From contig NW_014040148.1 of the NCBI RefSeq assembly GCF_001186125.1, positions 1,744 to 23,979 on the forward strand: a stretch of DNA of 22,236 bases, read 5' to 3'. Made by a program: the position numbers and the translations under genes. The stretch's first letter is position 1, and every line of letters begins with the position of its first letter. Positions 1 to 9,613 of this stretch are shown piece by piece. This stretch comes from Sphaeroforma arctica JP610. Its lineage: Eukaryota; Opisthokonta; Ichthyosporea; Ichthyophonida. A model generated the notes under the pieces. That model was not told where the DNA came from, did not search any database, and saw only the letters and a list, made by a program, of their open reading frames with translations.

Positions 1-232
1 ACTAACTACACAACATACTACACACACACACACACACGTGACGACACACACACACACGTGACACACACACACACATACACACATATATATATATATACAC
101 ACACAGACACGCTTATTCATATACATACATACATATATATATATGTATATATTTATATTTATATATATGTATATGTATAGACATATACATACGTACATAC
201 GTACATACATACATATATATATATATATATTA
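1..232. repeat. CA / TA / TACA microsatellite tract
   Basis: A run of simple repeats. CA repeats occupy about 1-90, interrupted by two near-identical breaks containing CACGTGAC. TA and TACA repeats follow to about 232. There is no coding potential. The tract ends just before the probable promoter and first exon of the BAF60 gene. Confidence 0.95.
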
Positions 233-360
233 AATTTATCATTAGATTTTTGTAACATTTGCTTAATTGTTTTTTCGATGGCTGTCGGGCAAATCGTGGA
301 TGGCTAGATACTCGGTTGGAAGAGCAGTGAAGCGTAGTCCACCCTCGACGTCCGGCTTAT

Positions 361-3300
361 ATGTCGTACCGACAAGATCGCTGTGAGGTGAAAATCGAAT
401 CAGAACGACAACTGACAATCTGTTCCTTGTATTGCGACTGATTTTGTCGAAGGTGCCGAAGAAGAAGAAACATGGTAATTCCAAGGAAGTACGCGATGCT
501 TTGCGCGTTAGCGGGCATACGGGAGGAAACGTATCACCAAATCGTAAACCAAAAAAGAAGAGGAAAATAATAAGGGTGGAGCGACAATTGCCCAGGTATT
601 GTGAAAGTATCAAACAGGCTGGTTGCATGGTTGGTAAGGGCCGTACTGATAATTGCTGTTTTTTTAGATGTGAGTGACATATCTGCGGCAGTATGATGGT
701 GGTTTAGAACGTGTGGTATTGGCGTAATTTTCGCTACATGCCAACAATCTGACAGTTTAGTGTCTTCTTCAGTGTCTCCACCTAACCGTCTAGGGCACCA
801 AACGTGTCGACACACCTACTCGGTTTTCCCATTGACTAAATAAGAAATGGCGCAAAAACATTTATACACTATCGGATACACAGTAAGGTTGAAGCTGTGG
901 ATGTCAATTCTATTCCCTATAAGCGCTTGTGCGTGTTGGAGCGAAGACTCGATGCAATGATCATGCGCAAACGGTTCGAGCTACAGGATCACCTGCGACG
1001 TCCCCATCGAGCAACGAAGACACTGCGAATATTCGGTATATGTCTGCTTTGTTTGTATGTTGTATGCACGATTGCGTTAGTCGTGTCGAACGTGGATATG
1101 TTCTGAATCTGAATTGCTTGCGTGGTAGTTGTGGTACTCAATGTACACGTTTGAGTTCAAACCTGCTCGATATGCTGGCAAGCTAAATACCTTCGCAAGT
1201 GCACCATCAATCCGGATTCATGGGTATATTCACTACGGCTTTGCTAAGTGCTCAGGTGGATATGGGATTAAGCTACGTACTTTATCTGTGCCTCCTCGCA
1301 TCCTAAACATTGCGTTTTCCCTTCTGAAGTATCCTTGACTTCATCATGCTCACATGTGGGACACGGTTGGATTTATGGCAGTGTCCGCTAAAGCGGAAGA
1401 GGATGCTTGGACATTACGAGTTGAGGGGAAAGTATTGGATGATATAGCAATTAAGGAGAGACGCCGCAAGTTTTCGAGTTTCTTCTCTAAGATCGTAATC
1501 GAACTGAATAAGGACGAGTACAAAGACAAGCATCTAGTGGAGGTATGTACCCGTGGTCATGTCTACATAGTGTATTTTAGTCCGTGTAAGCTCACCAGTC
1601 TTCCAGGAAAAGCACTCCTCAGCATGCGCAATACCAATCTAGAATAGGGAAGCCATACAAAAGGTTCCATTAGTATGCCGGCCGCTTTGTTTGCTCTTGA
1701 GTGTTCTTCACCTTTCATTAAGCATCCACTACCTTTTAAAACCAACACAGTGGCATCGCCCAGCGGATTTGGCAGATCTGGACGGAATAGAAGTAAAAAG
1801 AAAAGGAACAATCAACACAACAGTATGTTGTGTATAAACGTGGTTGGAGGCTGATACAAGTTTCTGTATATACAAAACTACTAATCGCATTCGGGGCTAA
1901 TCTCACTGACCACCATAATGATCGATTGCGTTAAATGCATTTTCTTTTGCATTTTATTGTTTGCTGGTTAAAAGCCCCGCCGGGTGCTAACAGCTCCATC
2001 AGGTGCTATCAGCCTACCATTTCGTAATGTTTCCACCACATACTCTTGATGTGACAGGCCAAGCTCATTCTAGAACGAGACAACCAACCCCCAGTTTACA
2101 AACTGGATGCGAGGCTTGCGAAGCTGTTGGGAATTGAGAGGGGTACAAGCTCGTTTATTATCACTGCCCTATGGCAGTATATACAGGTTTGTGAATGTCT
2201 AAACCACATGCAAATCTCACGGCATCAATCAGCAGATTTCATTCTACAGGTGTATGTAAAAGCACGCTATCCGGGTTGTCTCCTTTCAGTACTTCACACA
2301 CTTCGTCTGTGCCAGAGTTTTCGGACTGAAATGCAGCCGACATATCGTTGAGCTATGAGTTTTCGAGGGTTATTTTAGACCGTAGTATCAGAGAGAAATG
2401 CTCATTCATTTGGCAGTGTATGACTTTCGGCATTGTCAGAGTAGTCTTAGGTAAGCTATCAACGTCCCGCGCGGACTAGGTAATTGTACTAACTGCCAAT
2501 CGGTTTATGTTTACTTGTTCATGCAGAAGAATAAACTCCAAGATAAAACAAGGATAATCAACGACATATATCTACAACAGGTATGTAATTCCTTTTGCCG
2601 CATATGCTTCTCATCTTAGAGGGTGAATTTTGTGGCTGACAGTCTTCAACATGTAGGCATCGTTCCTCAAACCTAACCCATAGCATTGAAAGTACTGACA
2701 CGATATTCTTTGAACAGATTTTCGGCCGTATTGAGATGGACTTTACGTCGCTCGCAGCGGAATTGCGACCGTTTTTATTACCTTTGGATGTAATTGCCCT
2801 GGAATACGAAATCAGGTTAGTTAAGCTCAGTACGACATACGTATTTGCTGATACTTTTAATACGTATTTGCTGATACTTTTGATTGTGGTTTAACGTTTA
2901 CAAGTGTATTCAATTGTTTCACGACTTCGGCGAGTATATCCACGCATAGTCTATGCTGGATAAGTTCTTGCGAGGCTTTCTGCATCTGTATGGTACTGTG
3001 GAAACACCTGCAACGCTACGACGGGATGTCAAATCTCAATTGAATATTTATTTGTGTGCTGAAACTTGCAAAGCCTGACGGTCTTAATTTATCACACCAC
3101 TTTCGCGGTGGTCATTTAGGCCTGGGGACGGCGAAGGCAAGGATCTAGTCGTGGATATTGAGGTGCAGGGTGGAGACAACATACAGCGCACGGAAGCACA
3201 TAATTTTTTGCTGAATACGGTCGATGGCGAACTTAATCAAATTAATCAATTCGACCATCAGGTCAGTTTATCATGCGTGCTCGTGGGTTGTCCCAGTGAA

Positions 3301-4380
3301 TTCGTTTCGTGGTTTTATAAAGTTATCGTTGTGAGGTATGTTTTCGTATTTTAATCTGAAAGTAGTGTGGTCACCGGCGTGGCGTGCCTTGATTGCACGG
3401 TGGTCTCAGTCAGGCTGCGTGAGCGGATGGGTGTTCTCATTTGTGGCACAAAGTGATGACAATATCAATTTTTGCACAAATGCGTTCAAAACTTCGTACT
3501 CACTGTAGAAGACCATACTTTTTCTGGTAGCACAGTTAAAATCTACGTACGTTTTCTCCGTGTATCCTTGGTTATTTTGTAATTGGACGTACATTGGTGT
3601 GTTCAGTGAGGAGAGTGCGGGCGCGTATAAGTCGTATTTTGTGTGCGCTTTGCATGCTCATGCGAAATCAGTTGTGTTGCAGCTAAAGTTGTTCAATGGC
3701 TATATGTTCCTATGGGTTTTGGTATATTGCGCCTCGTTGGAACCTCGGTAAATTGACAATCAATCGTATCCCAGGTAGGTGCGGGATGCGTGCGTATACC
3801 GAACACGGTACCAATTGAGTTTCCAACTTGCATGCCAACCTTTTTATATTATTTTCTCTATCATAGATTAAGACAAAGATCGCAAAACTGCAAGAGGCAA
3901 TGAAAAAACGAAATTTCATGAAACGATTCGCTGCGGATCCGGTGGCCTTCTCACAGAGCTGGGTCGAATCACAATATAGAGACTATAAGGTAATGTGTGC
4001 CGCAACTTCAATTAGCTTTTATATTTATCGAAATCTTATAACGAATGAAGTATATTCTGATGATAGAACTATATCTGAAATGTGGCTTGAAACTTCACTG
4101 AAGTATTTCTGGTGGAGCATTATTCGCAGTCGGTTTTTTTTTAGGGAATGATAATAGCAACTCCTCACGATATCGCGATTGTAACTCTCTACATCCTTCT
4201 TGTATCATTCTCGACCTTCAGACAGCCCACAATTTGCGCGGCAATGCGGAGGAAGAGAGATCGGCGGTCTTCTACCACAAACCCTGGGCAGAAGAAGCCA
4301 CCTGGAAGTATCTCACGGAGAAGAGTGTGGGCAAACGAGAACAACTGGAAGAACAAGTGCAAATGCTAAAGAATAACTAG
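361..4380 (+). CDS. SMARCD: SMARCD/BAF60 subunit of SWI/SNF-type chromatin remodeller (SWIB domain), multi-exon
   Basis: This is the BAF60/Swp73/Rsc6 subunit of SWI/SNF chromatin remodellers, a nuclear protein that links the core complex to transcription factors. Matched to animal SMARCD, the exons are 453-595, 884-1035, 1382-1542, 1751-1822, 2058-2186, 2527-2580, 2718-2815, 3120-3261, 3867-3989 and 4222-4380 (TAG). All introns are GT-AG and all phases fit. Landmarks in order are: a Lys-rich stretch (KPKKKRK); [17 protein letters not shown] joined to VSAK across the 346-nt intron; [48 protein letters not shown]; the SWIB domain from [12 protein letters not shown] through ALWQYIQ and IYLQQ|IFGR to LRPFLLP; a coiled coil; [13 protein letters not shown]; and a Glu-rich C-terminus. 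The first exon is uncertain. An ATG at 361 (MSYRQDRCE, good GAG|GTGAAA donor, 65-nt intron) and an ATG at 300 (donor near 366) both join in phase to 453. The product is about 419-432 residues. Human SMARCD1 has 515, and the missing part is its Pro/Gly-rich N-terminus. The SMARCD identity is firm; the start is not. Confidence 0.93.
2839..2884. repeat. 23-bp tandem duplication in a BAF60 intron
   Basis: Two adjacent 23-bp units beginning ACGTATTTGCTG differ at one position. They lie inside the 2816-3119 intron and look like a recent replication-slippage duplication. They do not touch the splice sites. Confidence 0.9.
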
Positions 4381-4399
4381 GATGGGTGGCGTCGCGTAA

Positions 4400-4546
4400 C
4401 TGATATATTTCAATATATCATTATATTATTATATCAATATATATATATGTGTATATATATATACATGTATATATACATATACATATATATATATATATAC
4501 ATATACACATATATATGTATGTGTACACACACACACGCACACACAT
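4400..4546. repeat. TA/CA microsatellite downstream of BAF60
   Basis: An alternating TA tract passes into TACA and ACAC repeats. It starts about 20 bp after the BAF60 stop codon, so it probably lies in or next to the 3' untranslated region. Confidence 0.9.
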
Positions 4547-4646
4547 ATTGCTGCTGGCTACATACAAGAAGTACCTTTCCATGTCAATGAGATAAATACA
4601 AACGACTATCGCAAATCACGGTGGCACAGGCGGACCCCTCCTGCAG

Positions 4647-5012
4647 TTGCTTGATTGTAAAAAGCAATCTTCAAAATCATTACTTGACCACGTTCTCTAC
4701 TATATAACATGTCACTCAACTTGTACTTGCGACGATCTTATGTTACATCGGCGAGTTCTGCTTTGTCAACGAACTTTGAAGTGTAAAACTCTGCATTCTC
4801 ATTTTGAATTCGTCCAGAATCACTTCAGTGGTAAGACAAGAATCCATAGAATCATTTCAACTGGACATATCATGGTTGATCTCAGAAGGTCCAAGTACTT
4901 GATTGTATGCTCCTTCGCCAAGAACACGACCATAGACTACCTACGCTATTCGATCACAGAAATTAAGTCTGCAAAACACCCTACAGCGGACAAGTGCATA
5001 CTACCAGTGTGA
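4647..5012 (+). mobile_element. Possible fossil of a Ty1/Copia-type RNase H tail (very weak)
   Basis: This open stretch has no good ATG start. Part of its translation (EFVQNHF, then RIHRIISTGHIMVD) has the spacing of the C-terminal end of Copia-type RNase H, in which a V-x-T motif is followed by an Asp. No LTR, integrase or reverse transcriptase part was recognised nearby. If real, it is an old, broken remnant and not a working element. An AATAAA occurs at 5032. The alternative is a chance open frame. Confidence 0.2.
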
Positions 5013-5539
5013 TACAAGACTTAAATTGCGAAATAAATAAATCATGGAACTATATCGCAACAGCATTCCTAGAGAACGGCTGGCTTGCGCATCAGGGGTC
5101 AACGTAGTATTAACATCACGAGGACAGCTAGGTTCGTGACGTGACCAACTGTACTGAGAATTGGATGAAGCTTGAGTTCTTTCAAACTGGGCCTTCCTAT
5201 AAATCTAAGAAGTAGGGCACAATAATTGTTACTTGGGCATGATAGTGCAGTTGTATACTGTTCATGAGATATGCCGATACGCCACTGGTCTCGCACTATG
5301 TAAGCACCACCTACAATAATTATAAAATTTTATTCGCGTCGCTTATATCTTGAATTTAACAGCTAAACCATTTATAAGATTCAAACGAAGAAGGAAAAGC
5401 CAAATAAATATGTATGAAGCAAACGAACATAGAATACATCCAACAAATACAATGAACAGCTCTTCGCAGATAATTTAGGTTTCTATTTGCGTGGTAAGTC
5501 GACTACAGTTGCTTAATTCTAGCTTTATATAGCTTCCAC

Positions 5540-5815
5540 GCATTATCCCTATAGATCTATAAGCTCTTAAAAAACAAAGATGGGACATAAACCAACTCTA
5601 AATACATACCAGTATGACGTTAATAACGTATGAACAAATGAGTCACGCTTTATCCCTATACGAAAACACAAAAAGCTTCAAGCAAAAATGGGACACTAAA
5701 CGCAACTCTGATAATAACATTGATAACGTGTACTCGACTGTACAAATATGTCACGTGGATGCATAAAAAGCTTGAATAAGCGAAGGCGGGACATAAAATG
5801 CACCGTTGAATATGT
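5540..5815. repeat. Degenerate tandem repeat, about 108-bp period
   Basis: The block TGGGAC(A/C)TAAA recurs at 5581, 5689 and, slightly changed, at 5787. TTATCCCTATA recurs near 5543 and 5651. Each unit also carries a (T/G)ATAACGT core and a TCACG end. Divergence between units suggests an old tandem duplication. It has no coding signal. Confidence 0.7.
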
Positions 5816-5913
5816 CTATATAAAAATATATGACTATATGTACGACGATATTTTATGTTATATATATATATTTTATAAGCAACTGTGATCGGATGTACGT
5901 GACGCTGGCGCCC

Positions 5914-6030
5914 AACCATTTTTTTATGGTTTTTTCCACAGCCCTCTGTTGTTCAATTTAGAGAGGGCTATGTTTTTTTCTGGGGATGTTTTTATTTCTT
6001 GTACGTACATATTTTGTTTTTTACAAGAAA
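5914..6030. other. Three successive inverted repeats (hairpins)
   Basis: Stem 1 is AACCAT (5914-5919) with ATGGTT (5926-5931), around a six-T loop. Stem 2 is AGCCCTCT (5940-5947) with AGAGGGCT (5962-5969), a perfect 8-bp stem followed by a T run. Stem 3 is TTTCTTGTA (5995-6003) with TACAAGAAA (6022-6030), a perfect 9-bp stem. They lie about 440 bp upstream of the RING-SH2 start codon. Their role is unknown. Candidates are the 3' end signal of an unseen transcript or a small decayed element. Confidence 0.7.
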
Positions 6031-6277
6031 CAAAACATAAAAAAATAAAAGGGGCATTTGCGGGAAATACCATGGCTCGATCAGTTCATATTTAGTGCTT
6101 TTAAAACCTTGGCGCGAATTTTATTTATAAAATGCATCAAATACCGGTTGTGAAGTTGAGATTTTACTTTCGTGTGAACAATATTTAAAAAATATATCGA
6201 GATAAATAAATACTTGACCCCCGTTTAATTTTTAAAAAGCACAAGGCTGCTAGGGAATTGTCCGTAGTATTGAGCGT

Positions 6278-6411
6278 CCAAGTACGTATGTCTGTGTAAA
6301 GTCAGCTTGTGTGCTTAAAGTGCGTGTGTATGCTAAGAGTGTATATGTACTTTTAAGGTACGTATATATCCTCCAGAGTGCGTATGCATGCCTAAAGCGT
6401 GTTTGTTAATG
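6278..6411 (+). repeat. 19-bp degenerate tandem array upstream of the RING-SH2 gene
   Basis: About seven units of roughly TAAAGTGCGTRTGTATGC recur. Their cores fall at 6279, 6297, 6316, 6334, 6354, 6374 and 6393, giving steps of 18-20 bp. The array ends about 57 bp before the start codon at 6468. It therefore lies in the probable core promoter or 5' leader, where it could serve as a multimerised binding site or simply be a minisatellite. Confidence 0.75.
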
Positions 6412-6467
6412 TATGCACATCACCCGTAGCTTGGCATCCACATTGCAATTCTCACACGTATACTACG

Positions 6468-9400
6468 ATGATCAACGCCAAAATTTTATCGCGGTCAATT
6501 TCCGAAAACGCAACGCTAGAGAACACAGATCGTTACCTTAGAGATGGCTTTGAACCTGTGTCGAATCTGTATACGTCCACCGATGGAGAGGGTGTATTAT
6601 CTCAAAGCATTAGAGTCAGGTCTGGCGGAAGAAGAAATGACTATTTAGATATTCGACGCAGCGTGACTCCATTAGACGCTCATCTAGCAGGATTGGTACA
6701 CGAATCCATGTACAAGTGTCACACTAAAGATCGTAAGACCTCGCCTGAAAGAGTGCGCAGAGTATCGATAAGTGCAGCGGATATGGATGTATCAGCCACA
6801 AGACACCGCTCTGTGCCTGAACACGGGCGTATGAAGCGTCAGGACAGTGGATTATCTTGTAATAGTAATAGTTCCGCATATCAGAACTCACAGCGACATA
6901 ATCTGGAATGCACGCGACACAGTCCAGAGACGGACGAATTATTGGCACTCGTGTCAACAGCCTCGGTTGGCCGTGGGAAAACTAGTTCGCGCTCGCAATT
7001 GCAATCACAAACGCAGAAAATGTACAAGGATACACACACAAGTGCTCAAGTGGAGCGGAAGAAGTGGTCATTACGCTTGCCTACGTCCTGGGTGTCGACT
7101 AAGAAGGTGGCAGGTCCAACAGAATACGTGGAAGGGGGTAGTTCTAGCTTGCGGTCTTTGCATATCACAAAGGATAAGGGTAAGAAGTATATGTCAGCAC
7201 CGAATAGCAGTAGCCGAAGTGATATCAAGAAACAATTGTCAGCACCAAATAGCAGTAGCCGAAGTGATATTAAGAGAGGTAAAGCAATGAACGAGCATAT
7301 GGACTCACTATCTGATGCACAGCACCGATCCCGTTCTGTGCCTCCCCATCCCATTAGAATCAACAGAACAGCTAGTAACATACCTACGAACGCATGTTTG
7401 AAACCAGAACCTAGGCGCACGCACGTTCGCCGCCATAGTGATCCAAAGAGGCCAAATAGCACTTTTCTTGCGTCCATCAGAAAGGTTAATACGTCGCTGG
7501 GTCTTGCGAAGAACAGAAACGGTCGAAGTATATCCACACCTGAGAATTTTGTACCCGAAGTGAAGTGTGCAGGTTCGTACACAGGGATGAAATGGAACGG
7601 GAAAGATGTTAAGAGAGATAAAAAGAACGGATTTCTAAAGAGCAGTCAGAAACATAGCAAAGAGACTGGTGGTTTACCACGCACAAGCAACCGCCACTCG
7701 GGGCTCTTTAACGGTCGATCTCGCGCACATTTTATAGGTCTGAGTGAGAATGAAATATACGAGGGTGGTATTGGCGCATCGTCGGAATCTGCCGAGTTGG
7801 TAATAAAACCACATTCCAGTGTTCCTGCGATCCCAAGCAGCAATTCCCATAGCACGACGTTAGGCTTGGTCAGGAGCACCACTGAGCGGGAATTGCTAGC
7901 ATTCGATGCCGGAGATTCATACCAGGTTTCCGAGGAGCCATCATATATGCATCTGTATGAGAGTTTGGCAATGCGTCGTAGCAGGGAGAGATCAGATCAC
8001 GACGTGCAGTCGACTGAAGATAATGAGTACAGCACGCACGCGGCATTATTTGAAGAGTACACAAAGGGAATGATTGATAGGATCCTTGATGCCAATAGTG
8101 AAGGCGAAGCTGTGAGATCGTATCGGGGTGTAAATACTTTGTCTGAAGGCGCTATTCACGGCACTTCTACTAGGCCCCCAAGCAGGACTTCCAATGCCAC
8201 TATTAGCGGACAGCTTCGGCACCAAGACAGCTTCGGCACGAATGCTAGTTCGCTTTCAAGCTGCAGTGAGAGTAGTTTCGGATACCATGAACGCACTAAA
8301 AGTACATCTTCGATTGACGCACCCTGTGGGACGCCCTCGCCTGGTCTAATGGTAGGAAAACCGTGCAATCATGCGCTCGAGTATACATTGTCTGAGTGCG
8401 ATTGTCACTTGACTGCTGAAGTGGGACAGTCAGTGCATGCGTGCACAGAAATAAGAGGCTGTCTGGAAGTGTGCACAGACATGACTGTGCACATAGAACC
8501 GCAAGCGTCAGTAGACGATACACTCCTTACGCAGGAGCATTGTCATCCAAACATACCTCAGGGACAAGCATGGAGTGGTGTCCACACTAAACGCGGACAT
8601 CATGCTTACGAGTCGCACGAGCGCACTGCTATGTGCATCTTGTGTGGACAGGTAATGAAGAAACGCGGGGAAGCGCTCTATGTTGCGGCGTGCGGCCATA
8701 CCTACCACTGGGGGTGTGCCAATGAATTGCAGTTATCAACGGAGACTAAAATCGGAACGCCATTGCCCTGTTATGTTTGCACGTAAGTTTTTTTTTGCTT
8801 ATATCAATAAGTGCGCTTGATAGCAATGCTTAAAGAAATGTGGTCAAATTCGTCGCACATTTTGTGTTATATTTCAGTTTTTTAGTCGCTTCGGTGTAGC
8901 GATGTTTGTCAGCACAACAAACCACCAAGAATCTCATTTTTGCCATGTTTCTATGTTGTTTTGTTGAGACAGGTCCTTTCCGTTCGCTTTCAATACCTAC
9001 GCTGTGCTCGATTTAAGCGAAGATGAAGCTGTCGAGTACCTGCGAAAGGATGGTCGTGATGGTTCGTTCCTGTTGCGCACCGCATATTCGCCAGAGAAGA
9101 GCTACCACCAAGTAATATCCTGTGTACAACAGGTAAGGATGGGTATTTCTTGCTACAGAGTGTATGATCGTGATCCATGTTAGTGGCCTATTGTAGATTT
9201 ATATATATAATTGGCACGATCGGACTCGTACAAAAGGCAGTACTTTTTATTATTTTCCCTAGCCCTCTGCAGATCAATAAAGCACTTTTGTGTGTTTGTG
9301 AGCGCCATTATTATTCATGTTTATAATCCCACTTTAGATGGAGAACATTCATAAGAGGTATCTAGCGTGCGTTCTGGCTAACATTATAGAACCTAATACC

Positions 9401-9613
9401 CTATCTATTTACGCTGTACAGGATGTTGTGAAGCACTTGCAAGTACACACCACGGAATCCGGATCATTCGCACTTGCGGACATGCGCGATTTCCTAACGA
9501 TTGATGAGATAGTGTTCGACCTGTACCGGAATGCCTTTGCTGTTCACGAAGGCGGTGTCGCTGCCTACTGGCAACTCAAACAACCCTGTCGTAGAAGTAA
9601 CATCGACGTGTGA
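6468..9613 (+). CDS. RING-H2 plus SH2 domain protein (about 888 residues), three exons
   Basis: A predicted E3 ubiquitin ligase directed by phosphotyrosine. Exons are 6468-8782, 8973-9132 and 9422-9613 (TGA), with donors AC|GTAAGT and CAG|GTAAGG. The frame is open from 6399, but 6468 is its first ATG. Residues 1 to about 700 are basic and Ser/Arg-rich, probably disordered, with a 15-residue tandem repeat (243-272) and 14-3-3-like sites at 112-117, 287-292 and 321-326. The RING-H2 finger uses C723, C726, C742, H744, H747, C750, C768 and C771, the full C3H2C3 set. The SH2 domain follows almost at once (about 774-880). It has DGSFLLR with R807 as the phosphate-binding Arg, and DVVKH with H830 at the betaD4 position of Src VVKHYKIR. 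Its end matches F-L-T-I-D-E-I-V and L-K-Q-P-C. CBL proteins have SH2 before RING, so the order here is reversed. An alternative acceptor at 9337 would add 28 residues. The RING fold and the SH2 call are each solid; the ligase activity is inferred from the family. Confidence 0.88.
7194..7283 (+). repeat. 45-bp in-frame tandem duplication in the RING-SH2 coding sequence
   Basis: Two 45-bp units starting TCAGCACC encode SAPNSSSRSDIK followed by a short variable linker. The period is exactly 15 codons and only a few bases differ, so the duplication is fairly recent. It lies in the Ser-rich disordered region, which tolerates length change. Confidence 0.9.
9338..9421 (+). other. Optional exon segment between two in-frame splice acceptors
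   Basis: Two acceptors, ...CACTTTAG ending at 9337 and ...CTGTACAG ending at 9421, are 84 nt apart. Both are in phase with the donor at 9132, and the 84 nt between them are open. Using 9421 gives an uninterrupted SH2 core (SYHQVISCVQQ joined to DVVKH), matching Src spacing. Using 9337 inserts 28 residues in the loop between strands C and D. The downstream acceptor is preferred for the main product. Confidence 0.6.

Noticed and set aside
897-1338. Open frames extending past the BAF60 exon into 1036-1338
   Set aside because: Family alignment places the splice at 1035|1382 (LRIF to VSAK); the rest is intron.
7046-7582. 178-codon minus-strand open frame opposite the RING-SH2 gene
   Set aside because: A shadow of the coding strand with no domain; the plus strand has clear conserved domains.
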